This document shows positions 17,577 to 26,089 of a stretch of 64,000 bases of DNA, piece by piece; the first letter of the stretch is position 1, and each line of letters begins with the position of its first letter. Source of the DNA: Leptospira sp. B5-022 (lineage in GTDB: Bacteria; Spirochaetota; Leptospiria; Leptospirales; Leptospiraceae); contig NZ_ANIJ01000010.1 of assembly GCF_000347035.1 (NCBI RefSeq), positions 62,001 to 126,000 of the forward strand, written 5' to 3'. Position numbers and translations under genes: made by a program. The notes beneath the pieces are model-generated. The model was not told where the DNA came from. It did not search any database and saw nothing but the letters and a program-made list of their open reading frames with translations.

Positions 17577-18653
17577 TTAGAATGTAGTAGTGAATACCGG
17601 TCCAATGGCCCAGGATCGGTTAAAACTGAGCAGGATCTCAGGTTCAGCATAAGAATAATTCGCCATGATCCCCATATTCGGATGTACGAATAACATCAAG
17701 GTAGCGGAAACATTCCAAGCTGCTTGGGAAAAATTCCTTCTCGCATTGATCGTAAGGCTTATGAACTTTTTATAATCCATAAAGAAAACGATCCCGGCAC
17801 TTCTTGCTTGTCTGGAAATCTGGGTCATCGAGTCCACTGTACTTACCGAACCTACTCCTTGGTAATACCAAGCATCCAGCATTCCATTAGGGTCCGCAGG
17901 ATAACCGTTCACGTTGTTTTGTACGGTTCCGGCAGTGGTCCTTACGTTAATATGATATTCATTTCCCGCATATTGAAAGTATGGCGTGATATACCAACTT
18001 TGGATCGGTAACTTGACACGTAGTCCTGCTTTGCCCACATTGGAACTATATCCGTCGTCCGCATCTATCGTAGGAAAGGATTCATAGAGTCCATTGCCCA
18101 CTGTAGTGCCTATAACGTTACGCGCCTTATAATAAGCTCCGAAAGCGGCGTATCCGACACCTACCATCGGTTGAACGAAACGACTTATATTCATATAATA
18201 GTCCAAGCTGCTAGAATAAACGTTACCTCCTGCGTTTCCTTCCGCAGTATTCACGCCGATCGGAGGATTTCTAAGAGGAGCAAAATTCACATCTACTCTT
18301 GCATAGGAAGCCTGAAAGACCAAGGAGTCGCTTAAGAGCATGAACTGTAACCCTTTCTGAGGACCTATTCCTTCTACTCCCAGATCCATTGCTCCGTTTT
18401 GTGTAAGACCGCTCGCTCTGCCTAAGGAAGGAATTTCTCTTTGACCGGAACTTGGGTTTACATAGTTGAACGGAAGTTTCGTTTGTAATTGTAAGTCGAA
18501 TTGTCCTGCAAAAGCCCCTAATAATATTCTCCATTTGTCCTTCGGCGGTTCCGCAGTTTCCTTTTCTTCTGCAGAGATCGGCAAAACCATAAGTGGAAGA
18601 AATAGTAAAAGAATCAGTCCTTTCACTAAATTCCCTTTCCATCCGTATCGCAT
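17577..18653 (-). CDS. Putative outer-membrane beta-barrel protein
   Basis: A 358-residue protein with signal peptide (KGLILLLFLPLMVLPISA). The mature chain is rich in alternating aromatic/hydrophobic strands and Gly/Asn turns (for example YYMNISRFVQPMVGVGYAAF, WYITPYFQYAGNEYHI), and the last residue is phenylalanine. All are hallmarks of outer-membrane barrels. I cannot name the substrate, and a hydrophobic-compound channel is a possibility from context. It is divergent from the sensor phosphatase at 18986, and a strong sigma-54-type promoter precedes it. The leader starts with a hairpin. Confidence 0.75.
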   Translation of the reverse strand: MRYGWKGNLVKGLILLLFLPLMVLPISAEEKETAEPPKDKWRILLGAFAGQFDLQLQTKLPFNYVNPSSGQREIPSLGRASGLTQNGAMDLGVEGIGPQKGLQFMLLSDSLVFQASYARVDVNFAPLRNPPIGVNTAEGNAGGNVYSSSLDYYMNISRFVQPMVGVGYAAFGAYYKARNVIGTTVGNGLYESFPTIDADDGYSSNVGKAGLRVKLPIQSWYITPYFQYAGNEYHINVRTTAGTVQNNVNGYPADPNGMLDAWYYQGVGSVSTVDSMTQISRQARSAGIVFFMDYKKFISLTINARRNFSQAAWNVSATLMLFVHPNMGIMANYSYAEPEILLSFNRSWAIGPVFTTTF

Positions 18654-18678
18654 TAATATTCTCCTCGGTTTTTATACG

Positions 18679-18714
18679 AGTCTCCTAAATTCGTTTCGAA
18701 GTAATCAGGAGACT
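18679..18714 (-). promoter_or_regulatory. 5' leader hairpin of the outer-membrane protein gene
   Basis: AGTCTCCT and AGGAGACT (8 bp, 20-base spacer) form an inverted repeat. Its outer end coincides with the transcription start predicted from the sigma-54-type promoter (about 18714). A hairpin at the very 5' end could protect the message from decay. This is inference. Confidence 0.4.
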
Positions 18715-18724
18715 AACCTCCTTA

Positions 18725-18740
18725 AGCAGTTTTCGTGCCA
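18725..18740 (-). promoter_or_regulatory. Candidate sigma-54 promoter for the outer-membrane protein gene
   Basis: On the minus strand: TGGCAC-GAAAA-CTGC. The -24 box is a perfect consensus, the -12 box is CTGC in place of TTGC, and GG/GC are 12 bases apart. The start of transcription would be near 18714, about 60 bases before the ATG. Confidence 0.7.
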
Positions 18741-18844
18741 GAAAGAAATTTATCAAACTTCCGGATGAAACGTGCGGAAAACAAAAGGATACAACATTCT
18801 GATGGGCAACTGATTAAAATCGATCGACCGTTCTTTGCCATACT

Positions 18845-18889
18845 GATTGAAAACAATCGATGTTTTGGGTTCCAAAACGATTGAAACAA
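18845..18889. promoter_or_regulatory. Candidate activator binding sites (second GATTG-N4-CAATC copy)
   Basis: A perfect palindrome GATTG-AAAA-CAATC lies at 18845-18858, followed 34 bases later by a partial copy GATTG-AAA-CAAAT from 18879. CAATCG and CGATTG of the two copies also flank an inverted TTTTGG/CCAAAA. The sites lie about 110-125 bases from each of the two outward-facing sigma-54-type promoters, mirroring the arrangement at 15839. Confidence 0.6.
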
Positions 18890-18950
18890 ATTAAATGCGA
18901 AATCGAAGCAAGATACGATGGATCTCCAAAGTAAAAATTCAAACTAAGAT

Positions 18951-18966
18951 TGGCACGCTTTCTGCT
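18951..18966 (+). promoter_or_regulatory. Candidate sigma-54 promoter for the sensor phosphatase gene
   Basis: TGGCAC-GCTTT-CTGCT: perfect -24 box, CTGC at -12, spacing 12. Transcription would begin near 18977, giving a very short leader that just includes the GGGGG run (18977-18981) before ATG 18986. A TTG at 18950 that could extend the frame lies inside the promoter and is therefore unlikely as a start. Confidence 0.7.
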
Positions 18967-18985
18967 ATATGTCTTCGGGGGCTTT

Positions 18986-21316
18986 ATGAGCTTACAGCTG
19001 ACATTTTTTTCTTTCGGATCTTTGATCGTTTGTATTTTCACCGCGGTACTCGCAAGTTTTTTAGCCGCAATCAAAAACAGATCCAAGTCCAGTTCTTATT
19101 TGGCTGGGGCATTTTTTTTATTATCAGTCCACGCGTTCGCATTTGTGATCGCTTATAGTATCGATTCCCCCATAGCTGCCTATCATCGATGGCTGATCTT
19201 GGCCGTCATTCCCGCATTTTCCTGTATGGGGCAGTTCTTTTTCTTCTACCCGATTACTGTAAAAGAAAAATTCGCGTTTCGGTTCTTAATCACGCAATTA
19301 TTCGTTTGGATAACCTTTTCCATATATTATGTTTTCTGCACATTTAAAAAAGAACCCGTATTTGATTTTTCGGAACAGATCTGGACTTTCCCCCTTCCGT
19401 TAGAGAACAAGATCTTAGGAGTTTTGGTTTTAGTTTATGCTTTCCTAATGATATTAACGGGAATATGGAGAAGTTGGACTGCCTCTAAGGAATCCAATCG
19501 TTTTACCGGGTTATTCGTTCTATTCTTCTCTCTTTTAATATTCCCTCCCGTGATCGCAAACGGAATGAGCCGGGCAGGATTAATCTCCAGAACGGACTTC
19601 CTGACCGTTTATACATTCTTTATGATCCCGGGAAGTTTTGTGATCCTAGTCCTTTACATCAATACTACTTCGGATCAGACTCGTTTTCTAAACAGGATCA
19701 CCGGGATTTGTTTGGGAACATTCTTACTCATTCTATATTGGATAGGGCTCGCATCCGTTTCCAGACAAGAAGATACATTCGATCTAAGTAAATTACGAGA
19801 AGCGGAGAATTCGATCCTTATTCGGAAGAATGTTTCGGACTCTAGGCCGCATACAAGAACTCCGACGAATCAGAATTCAATCTCCGCTGCGGATGTCGGG
19901 ATTCCAAAAAATCAAAATCCAAACTCTAGTCTGAGTGTAGGAATTCCAACAGATCAGGATTTCCGCAAAAGTTTCTTAAGACAATCCTCAGGATATTACG
20001 ACTCCATCTTTCCGTCGGAAGCAGAACGTTATTTCATCGAAGATAGTAAAGTGGGATCAAGATCCGTATTATACAGATTTTCTCTCGAAGATCAAAATCA
20101 TAAATACGAAGTAACATTTCCGTACGAAGAATATAGAAACTTTCTTCACGTAACTATCAGACCTTACTTTGCAATTTTATTCATCACCGTACTCGTCGTA
20201 CTTTTCGGGTTTAGGCTCTTCTTTAGAGGTGCGATCTGGAATCCTCTCAAAAATTTATTAATAGGGATCGGAAAAGTAAACCAAGGAGATCTAAATACTA
20301 AGCTACAAGTTCGTATCCAAGATGAGATCGGTTTTCTTACGGACTCTTTTAATGGAATGGTAAGCTCAATTCGAGAAGCAAGAACTGCCCTCTCCGTATA
20401 TGCGGACACATTGGAAGACCAGGTAAAAGACAGAACTTCCAGGCTTACTCAATTATTGGAACAACAACAAGGGGATTATTTTTTAACATCCCTTCTTTTA
20501 AAACCGTTCGGAATAGAGACCATCCGGAACGGAAGCGTTTTCGTTGAATCGTTTACTCGCCAGAAAAAACAATTCGTATTCAAGGAACATAACCACGAGA
20601 TCGGCGGAGATCTTTGTATGTCTGCGAGCCTCAAAATCGGAGGATCAAATTGTACCGTGTTCATGAACGCGGACGCAATGGGAAAATCGATCCAAGGTGC
20701 AGGAGGTGCAATCGTTTTAGGTTCCGTATTCGGTTCCATCTTAAATAGGACAAGGTTATTCGAAGATAAAACGATAGAGTTTACTCCACAACGCTGGTTG
20801 AGATCCACTTTTTTAGAACTTTCTAAAGTGTTTGAAATTTTCGAAGGAAGTATGCTCGTCACCGCCATCCTCGGCGTCATAGAAGAGGCTACAGGCAAAA
20901 CATATTTAGTAAACGCGGAGCATCCTTCTCCCATCTTATACAGAAACGGAAAAGCAAGTCTAATCCCGACCAAACATTTTTTCAATCGGATCGGATTACC
21001 TTTCGATCCATCTTCCATATTTACGGTCCAGTCATTTCAGTTGAAACCGGGTGATTCTTTGTTCATAGGTTCTGACGGTAAAGACGATCTGATTGTAGGT
21101 ATCCGAGAAGATGGAAGCAAAGAGATCAATGAAAACCAAGAAGCTTTCCTTTCCAGGATAGAAGAAGCGAAAGGAGATCTACACAAGATCTACCAAGATA
21201 TGGAGGAATATCTTACGGACGATATTTCCTTTTTAAAGATAGAATATTCGTTTTCCAAAGAGCCGATTAAAACGAACGGCCAACCCGCAAGACTCGTAAC
21301 AAAAGAAACGAATTAA
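18986..21316 (+). CDS. 7TM-HAMP-PP2C (SpoIIE-type) sensor phosphatase
   Basis: About 776 residues. Seven hydrophobic helices (roughly 1-235) include the motif AYHRW, matching ALHRW of the sigma-54 activator at 12222. An extracytoplasmic loop contains three degenerate repeats around GIPxxQ. A further membrane helix leads into a HAMP domain (NPLKNLLIGIGKVNQGDL, DEIGFLTDSFNGMV). The C-terminal PP2C/SpoIIE serine phosphatase domain has EIGGDLCMSA and SLFIGSDGKDDL. Such proteins usually act on anti-sigma-antagonist partners. No STAS or anti-sigma gene is adjacent. The symporter gene follows after 19 bases, so both probably share the sigma-54-type promoter. Confidence 0.9.
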   Translation: MSLQLTFFSFGSLIVCIFTAVLASFLAAIKNRSKSSSYLAGAFFLLSVHAFAFVIAYSIDSPIAAYHRWLILAVIPAFSCMGQFFFFYPITVKEKFAFRFLITQLFVWITFSIYYVFCTFKKEPVFDFSEQIWTFPLPLENKILGVLVLVYAFLMILTGIWRSWTASKESNRFTGLFVLFFSLLIFPPVIANGMSRAGLISRTDFLTVYTFFMIPGSFVILVLYINTTSDQTRFLNRITGICLGTFLLILYWIGLASVSRQEDTFDLSKLREAENSILIRKNVSDSRPHTRTPTNQNSISAADVGIPKNQNPNSSLSVGIPTDQDFRKSFLRQSSGYYDSIFPSEAERYFIEDSKVGSRSVLYRFSLEDQNHKYEVTFPYEEYRNFLHVTIRPYFAILFITVLVVLFGFRLFFRGAIWNPLKNLLIGIGKVNQGDLNTKLQVRIQDEIGFLTDSFNGMVSSIREARTALSVYADTLEDQVKDRTSRLTQLLEQQQGDYFLTSLLLKPFGIETIRNGSVFVESFTRQKKQFVFKEHNHEIGGDLCMSASLKIGGSNCTVFMNADAMGKSIQGAGGAIVLGSVFGSILNRTRLFEDKTIEFTPQRWLRSTFLELSKVFEIFEGSMLVTAILGVIEEATGKTYLVNAEHPSPILYRNGKASLIPTKHFFNRIGLPFDPSSIFTVQSFQLKPGDSLFIGSDGKDDLIVGIREDGSKEINENQEAFLSRIEEAKGDLHKIYQDMEEYLTDDISFLKIEYSFSKEPIKTNGQPARLVTKETN

Positions 21317-21335
21317 AACAATAAGGAGAAAAAAA

Positions 21336-22232
21336 ATGCAAAGTGGATTTTTATTGGAGATAGTGCTTCCGATCTCACTTTTTATAATTATGTTCGGGAT
21401 GGGGCTATCTTTGACGCTCAAAGATTTCGAAAGAGTGGCTCTATTCCCTAAGGCAGTATTGGTGGGACTTTTAGCCCAACTTTTGCTACTACCGCTTTTA
21501 GGATTTATGGTTGCAACCATGTTCCATCTGGAACCGTTGTTGGCTGTGGGATTAATGGTCTTATCCTGCTGCCCATCCGGCCCGACTTCAAATATGTATT
21601 CGTATTTGTTTAAAGGAGATGTAGCTTTATCGGTAACATTAACCGCTCTGATTAGCGTGATCAAACCATTCACTCTTCCTTTTTTGACGTACTACTCGAT
21701 GGTATATTTTATGGGGGAAGGAAAAACGATAGAACTTCCAATACTCAAAACAATCCTCCAACTTTTTATCATCACTGTGCTTCCGGTCGGGATCGGAATG
21801 GTTGTAAAAAATTATTCCCCAAAATTTGCGACTGCTTGTGAAAAACCGGTAAAAGTTTTTTCGATGATCATTTTATTTGCAATCATTGCAGGCTTAGTGA
21901 AACAGAACTGGGAAAAAATGTGGGGATTTTTTGCTCAAAGTGGCGTTGCTGCTTTGACTATGAATTGTATTTGTATCAGTCTCGGATTTTTACTGGGCTT
22001 ACTTTTACGTTTAAGTAGGACCCAAGCGGTAACGATCGCTTTTGAATTAGGCATCCAAAATGGGACTACAGCACTTTTAGTGACAGGGACCATTTTACAA
22101 GTCCCTACTATGACGGTGGTCCCGATTACTTATAGTTTGCTCATGTTTGTAACTGCATTAGTATTCGGACTATTCATCTTAAAGAATAGAAGATCCATTT
22201 TGGACCAACCATCTTTAGAAAGAGCAAGTTAA
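21336..22232 (+). CDS. Bile acid:sodium symporter (BASS) family transporter
   Basis: A 298-residue inner-membrane protein with nine to ten hydrophobic helices. Family motifs are LSCCPSGPTSNMYSYL (sodium-site region) and FELGIQNGTTALLV. BASS proteins import organic anions such as bile acids, pyruvate or keto-acids together with sodium. A good ribosome binding site (AAGGAG) precedes the ATG. It lies 19 bases after the sensor phosphatase gene and probably belongs to the sigma-54 unit. Import of a product released by the adjacent esterases is an attractive but untested idea. Confidence 0.9.
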   Translation: MQSGFLLEIVLPISLFIIMFGMGLSLTLKDFERVALFPKAVLVGLLAQLLLLPLLGFMVATMFHLEPLLAVGLMVLSCCPSGPTSNMYSYLFKGDVALSVTLTALISVIKPFTLPFLTYYSMVYFMGEGKTIELPILKTILQLFIITVLPVGIGMVVKNYSPKFATACEKPVKVFSMIILFAIIAGLVKQNWEKMWGFFAQSGVAALTMNCICISLGFLLGLLLRLSRTQAVTIAFELGIQNGTTALLVTGTILQVPTMTVVPITYSLLMFVTALVFGLFILKNRRSILDQPSLERAS

Positions 22233-22248
22233 ACCTTAAACATAAAAA

Positions 22249-22276
22249 ACCCCGAAGAAGTCTCCTTCCTCGGGGT
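22249..22276. terminator. Bidirectional terminator between convergent genes
   Basis: Stem ACCCCGA / TCGGGGT extended by GAAG / CTTC after one mismatch, loop TCTC. Six A residues on the left side give a U tract for the minus-strand thiolase transcript. The plus-strand side has only a short T run. Confidence 0.8.
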
Positions 22277-22302
22277 CTTAATACGATTTAAGAGGTTAAA
22301 AA

Positions 22303-23628
22303 TTAACCTTCGAATCTTTCGATGAGCATTGCTCCTGCAATTCCACCGTGAGCACAAGCAGTGATAACCACTTTTTTTGCCTTAGGATCTTCTTGCAGGT
22401 CCATGATCGCGTTATTCACCAAACGGATACCGGTAGCTCCGAAAGGGTGACCTATCGCGATAGATCCACCGTTAGGGTTGATCTTCTTCTCGTCGAATTT
22501 TTGCTCCCATTTCCAACCGGTATCTTTTTCGATCTGAACAAGAGCCGCTACTGCAGTTGCCGCAAACGCTTCATGAATCTCAACGTAGTCTACGTCTTCG
22601 ATCTTAACTCCGGTGTCCGTAAGAAGTGATTCGGTTGCATAAGCTTGTCCGATCCCCATCAAGTTGGGATCCACACCTTTCATTTTCCATCCGGAAAGTA
22701 CCGCTTCGATCTTTAATCCGAGAGCTTTCGCTTTTTCTACCGTAGTTAAGATAACACCAGCTGCTCCATCGGAACGAGGGCTCGCATTGAAGATGGAAAC
22801 GGTTGGCCCGTGAGATTTTTCAAGATATTTGGAATACTTGGTTTTGAACTCGTCGAATTTCATCTGAGGGTTGTCGAAAAGAAGCATTGCTCTTCCCATA
22901 CGGCTTGGGTTTTCAACAAGTCCTTCACGAAGTCCGACTGCCTCATCGATAGTAAGCTCGGTTCCGTCTTCGTCTTTCATCGGGATGATGAATGGAGCGT
23001 ATTTTCCTGCTTTAGAAGCTTCTAATGCTCTTTTGAAAGATTCGAAAGCGAGTTTGTCGGTGATCTCACGAGAAAGTTCGTAGTTCTGAGCAAGGATCTC
23101 AGCAGTTACTTGCATTCCGTAGGAAGTTTCACCGTCGCCAAGTCCGTCTTCCAGAGTGTCTCTAAGTTCCACACCTTCAGGAAGGTTATCAGGAAGAAGT
23201 TTTTTCAGTTTGTCCAAAGATCCCGCTTTCTTGTTCAATCTTGCGTTTTTCACAACGAAAGGCATAGAAGTTTGAGACTCTTCTCCGATTACCAGGAAAA
23301 GTTCTCCTTCTCCAAGAATGATACGGCGAGCCGCTTCGGAAAGAGCTTCGATACCGGATACGCAGTTATTGGAAACTGTGATCGAAGGAACTTCGTCCCT
23401 AAGTCCGATCAGGTTTGCGATCACTCGCGCGGAGTTCGGAGCATTAGAGAATCCTTCTCCAACTACGATCCCGTCGATTTGATCTTTTTTAACGCCACTC
23501 TTTGCAATGATGTCTTCAGCCACTATACGACCTAAGTGATGGCCAGGATAGGGTCCTAAAGCTTTCGCAATTTGAGCGAAGGGAGTTCTTCTTGGCGTAC
23601 AAATCGCCAATTTTTTATCGAGTTTCAT
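22303..23628 (-). CDS. Thiolase (acetyl-CoA acyltransferase)
   Basis: A 441-residue cytoplasmic thiolase. The acylated cysteine is in SNNCVSG (about Cys89). IHEAFAA, GGSIAIGHPFGATG and CAHGGIAGAM supply the remaining active-site motifs, including the second cysteine and histidine. The length and ICTPRRTPF start fit the FadI/FadA group that performs the last step of beta-oxidation, although biosynthetic thiolases look similar. It is preceded on the same strand by a thioesterase-like gene and both face a TetR regulator. Together they suggest regulated fatty-acyl metabolism. Confidence 0.93.
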   Translation of the reverse strand: MKLDKKLAICTPRRTPFAQIAKALGPYPGHHLGRIVAEDIIAKSGVKKDQIDGIVVGEGFSNAPNSARVIANLIGLRDEVPSITVSNNCVSGIEALSEAARRIILGEGELFLVIGEESQTSMPFVVKNARLNKKAGSLDKLKKLLPDNLPEGVELRDTLEDGLGDGETSYGMQVTAEILAQNYELSREITDKLAFESFKRALEASKAGKYAPFIIPMKDEDGTELTIDEAVGLREGLVENPSRMGRAMLLFDNPQMKFDEFKTKYSKYLEKSHGPTVSIFNASPRSDGAAGVILTTVEKAKALGLKIEAVLSGWKMKGVDPNLMGIGQAYATESLLTDTGVKIEDVDYVEIHEAFAATAVAALVQIEKDTGWKWEQKFDEKKINPNGGSIAIGHPFGATGIRLVNNAIMDLQEDPKAKKVVITACAHGGIAGAMLIERFEG

Positions 23629-23680
23629 TGTCTTTCTCCAGACCTTTTATTTGGTACGTTCATTAAAATAAGATAATATT

Positions 23681-24544
23681 TCATTTGGGGCCTCCTTCAG
23701 GGAACTCGGTGACTCTCGCGAATATTTTCAGCAGATCTTCTCCAGGTTTTTTAGGCCTGGACTTGCTTACGGAAACTACGAGCAGATCGTCCATGGATTC
23801 CGCTAATATCTCTCCTGTTTCGGAGTCGCTGACCTCTTGTCTCATTCGGCTCCAGATCTTATCAAAACTATGGATCCAAGTTTGCACTTTTGCCCTTCTG
23901 CCAGCGGCAAGAGGTTTACGATAACGGATCTTCCCACCCATATAGAAAAGTGTGGTGTCCATTGCGACCAGATCTTCCAGGCTCAGTCCACATTCTGCGG
24001 TAAAATTCCAACGACCTTCTTCCAATAGTCTCCAATAGTGAGAAGGGTTATAGTCACCGAATGGATTTCTTTCACAGTAAAATAGATCTCTTTCCGCAAG
24101 TGTCCGTTCGCAAGATCCGGAAAAAGAAGGTACGGATTCGAAAGAAGAGATTAGCTCTTCGGAAGGATCTTGAGCAGCGATGAGTTGGAAAGGTTTTCCA
24201 TCTTTCTCCGTTCTTGCTAATGTTCTGATCTCTGCCGCCACTTTTCCGTTTGGATCCAAAACTTCTTGGGAGAAGGCCAATAGGCCATCCTGTCCGGAGC
24301 GATAACTAGTGCGTATGGATAATTCCGTGTTTTCCATTTGTTGGGCAAGAAAACGAATATCCGCCCCAACGGTTTGTAATCGAACCGATTCTTCGAGCAT
24401 TCTTTTCCAAGAATAACCCGCTTCTTCTAAGATACGATACCTATCCCCTAAACAAGAATCCTCATAAGTCCTACTAGTTGTATGTCTTTGTGTATCTAGA
24501 TCCGAAAATCTGGTTCTGACTTGTTCTTTTTCCGTAACAGACAT
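23681..24544 (-). CDS. Double-hotdog acyl-CoA thioesterase-like protein
   Basis: Start set at ATG 24544; the longer frame would run through the operator. Two hotdog repeats are visible: an N-terminal one with RFSDLDTQRHTTSRTYEDSC and a C-terminal one with RNPFGDYNPSHYWRLLEEGRW and KIRYRKPLAAGRRAKVQTW. This matches the 4-hydroxybenzoyl-CoA/acyl-ACP thioesterase group. The specific acyl substrate is unknown. It is the first gene of an operon with the thiolase and is divergent from tetR at 24700, with a large palindrome between them. Confidence 0.78.
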   Translation of the reverse strand: MSVTEKEQVRTRFSDLDTQRHTTSRTYEDSCLGDRYRILEEAGYSWKRMLEESVRLQTVGADIRFLAQQMENTELSIRTSYRSGQDGLLAFSQEVLDPNGKVAAEIRTLARTEKDGKPFQLIAAQDPSEELISSFESVPSFSGSCERTLAERDLFYCERNPFGDYNPSHYWRLLEEGRWNFTAECGLSLEDLVAMDTTLFYMGGKIRYRKPLAAGRRAKVQTWIHSFDKIWSRMRQEVSDSETGEILAESMDDLLVVSVSKSRPKKPGEDLLKIFARVTEFPEGGPK

Positions 24545-24595
24545 TTTGAACCGTCCTGACACTAGCTTAGACCCCGGGGAAATCGGGGCAATAAA

Positions 24596-24625
24596 AAAAA
24601 TACAGAACGTTCGTTCTGTATTTTT
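24596..24625. promoter_or_regulatory. TetR-type operator, 30-bp perfect palindrome
   Basis: Core ACAGAACG-TT-CGTTCTGT, extended on both sides by AAAAAT/ATTTTT to 30 bp. It lies between the divergent thioesterase and tetR genes, the standard position for an autoregulated TetR operator controlling both directions. Confidence 0.82.
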
Positions 24626-24699
24626 ATACGTTAAACCCAAATTCTATTGACGAAACGAGGTTTTTAGGGCAATACTGAAAAAATAACGTATTTAAGCAC

Positions 24700-25311
24700 A
24701 TGACCGCTCAGAGAAAAAAAAGAGATTCCGGGGCCAGTGTCCGCGAAAGAATTCTGGATACTGCGACAGATCTTTTCTATAAACAGGGATTTTCCAATAC
24801 CGGAATGAGACAGATTATCCAAGAATCCGGCTCAGTTGCTGCGAGTCTTTACGATCATTTTCCTTCTAAAAAGGAACTAGGAATCGCCTACCTCGCTCGC
24901 CAGGAAGAAAAGACTCTTTCCGACCTAGCCTCTCTCATGGAAAGATATCCAGAGGTCCAAGAATTTTTAAGAGCCTGGGTGATCTTGAAAGAAAGACAGA
25001 TCCGTCATCATGAATTTTTCGGAGATCCATTTGCAGGTTTTGCAAATCAAGTGATGGATGCCGATCCGGAATATACGGAATTTCTAAAAGGTATCGCTGA
25101 AAAATGGACTAAGATGATCCGAGATTATCTCAGCCGCGCGGTTGCCTCCGGTCAATTTACCAGAAGTATGGATATTCAATATGTCTCCAGAAGAGTGTTG
25201 ATGGCGTATCATGGTTCCATCACTCTTTGGAGAATGACTAAAGATCTACGTTATATCCGAGAAATGGAAGACAGTCTTCGTGAGATTTTCGAAGATTATA
25301 TAGCTAAATAA
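24700..25311 (+). CDS. TetR/AcrR family regulator
   Basis: A 203-residue regulator. The N-terminal helix-turn-helix is typical ([17 protein letters not shown], then [15 protein letters not shown]). The C-terminal half is a helical ligand domain. It faces the thioesterase-thiolase operon across a 30-bp palindrome. The likely effector is an acyl-CoA or fatty acid, by analogy with FadR-type TetR proteins (inference). No strong ribosome binding site precedes the ATG. Confidence 0.92.
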   Translation: MTAQRKKRDSGASVRERILDTATDLFYKQGFSNTGMRQIIQESGSVAASLYDHFPSKKELGIAYLARQEEKTLSDLASLMERYPEVQEFLRAWVILKERQIRHHEFFGDPFAGFANQVMDADPEYTEFLKGIAEKWTKMIRDYLSRAVASGQFTRSMDIQYVSRRVLMAYHGSITLWRMTKDLRYIREMEDSLREIFEDYIAK

Positions 25312-25400
25312 GCCTCTATCCTATAACAAATCATCCAATTTGGATATTTTTTCAAAAGAAAAAGTCCGAAAGACAAAAAAATCATGGTATAGTTACCTAT

Positions 25401-26018
25401 ATGATAGGGAACAAAACCTTTTCCAAATTGTTTCGCCATTTAAGGGTGCTTTTCCCGTTTTGGGCATTCCTCCTTCTATTTACTCTGCAATGTTCTCTTT
25501 TAAATTTAGATTTTTTAGAAGATGACTCAAATAAAGGAGGATGGAATCCTCTCTGCCTTGCAAATGCACAACTTATTTTAGCAGCCTGCCCCGACTGCGA
25601 ATTGAATCTTGAAGTCGATGCGGTCAGTTTCCTTCTGCATACCAACGTTTCCATGCAGCATCCGAATTATAATAACTCCGGAGAGATTTTACCGTTTCCC
25701 CAGCCTTGGAGTTCGAATTCTTCCGAAAAAGTGTATATGGAAATTCCGAAAGAGATCGGCACTATGGTACTTAGCGAAGGATTTGTTTTTGAATATACGG
25801 ATTCCAGTTCTAATGTGTACGAAAATTTCGACGACAATTTTCAATTACAACAAGCTTATACGGATGGGGATATAGATGGAGTAGATGGTCCGATGACAGG
25901 AACTATTTCCGGTCAATTAAGGAACAAATCCAATTTTTCGGATACTGTGAACGTGACCGGATCGATCCGAAATTACAATTTCCAATTTAATTGGGCTAGC
26001 TGTACAAACGGAATCTGA
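25401..26018 (+). CDS. Hypothetical lipoprotein
   Basis: A 205-residue protein with a signal peptide and lipobox (FLLLFTLQC). The rest contains four cysteines (for example LAACPDCEL and WASCTNGI) and beta-rich Asn/Ser-rich sequence. No family recognised. It stands alone between tetR and the channel gene, 71 bases before the latter. Its position on the cell surface or in the periplasm is inferred from the lipobox only. Confidence 0.7.
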   Translation: MIGNKTFSKLFRHLRVLFPFWAFLLLFTLQCSLLNLDFLEDDSNKGGWNPLCLANAQLILAACPDCELNLEVDAVSFLLHTNVSMQHPNYNNSGEILPFPQPWSSNSSEKVYMEIPKEIGTMVLSEGFVFEYTDSSSNVYENFDDNFQLQQAYTDGDIDGVDGPMTGTISGQLRNKSNFSDTVNVTGSIRNYNFQFNWASCTNGI

Positions 26019-26089
26019 TCCTATAAATTTCAAATTTCCTGCATTTTTCCGCTGGAAATAAATAATTATTACTTAACTCTTCACCTCGC

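Noticed and set aside
18950..18985. TTG 18950 as start of the sensor phosphatase
   Set aside because: The TTG is part of the TTGGCAC -24 box of the candidate sigma-54 promoter. ATG 18986 after GGGGG fits better.
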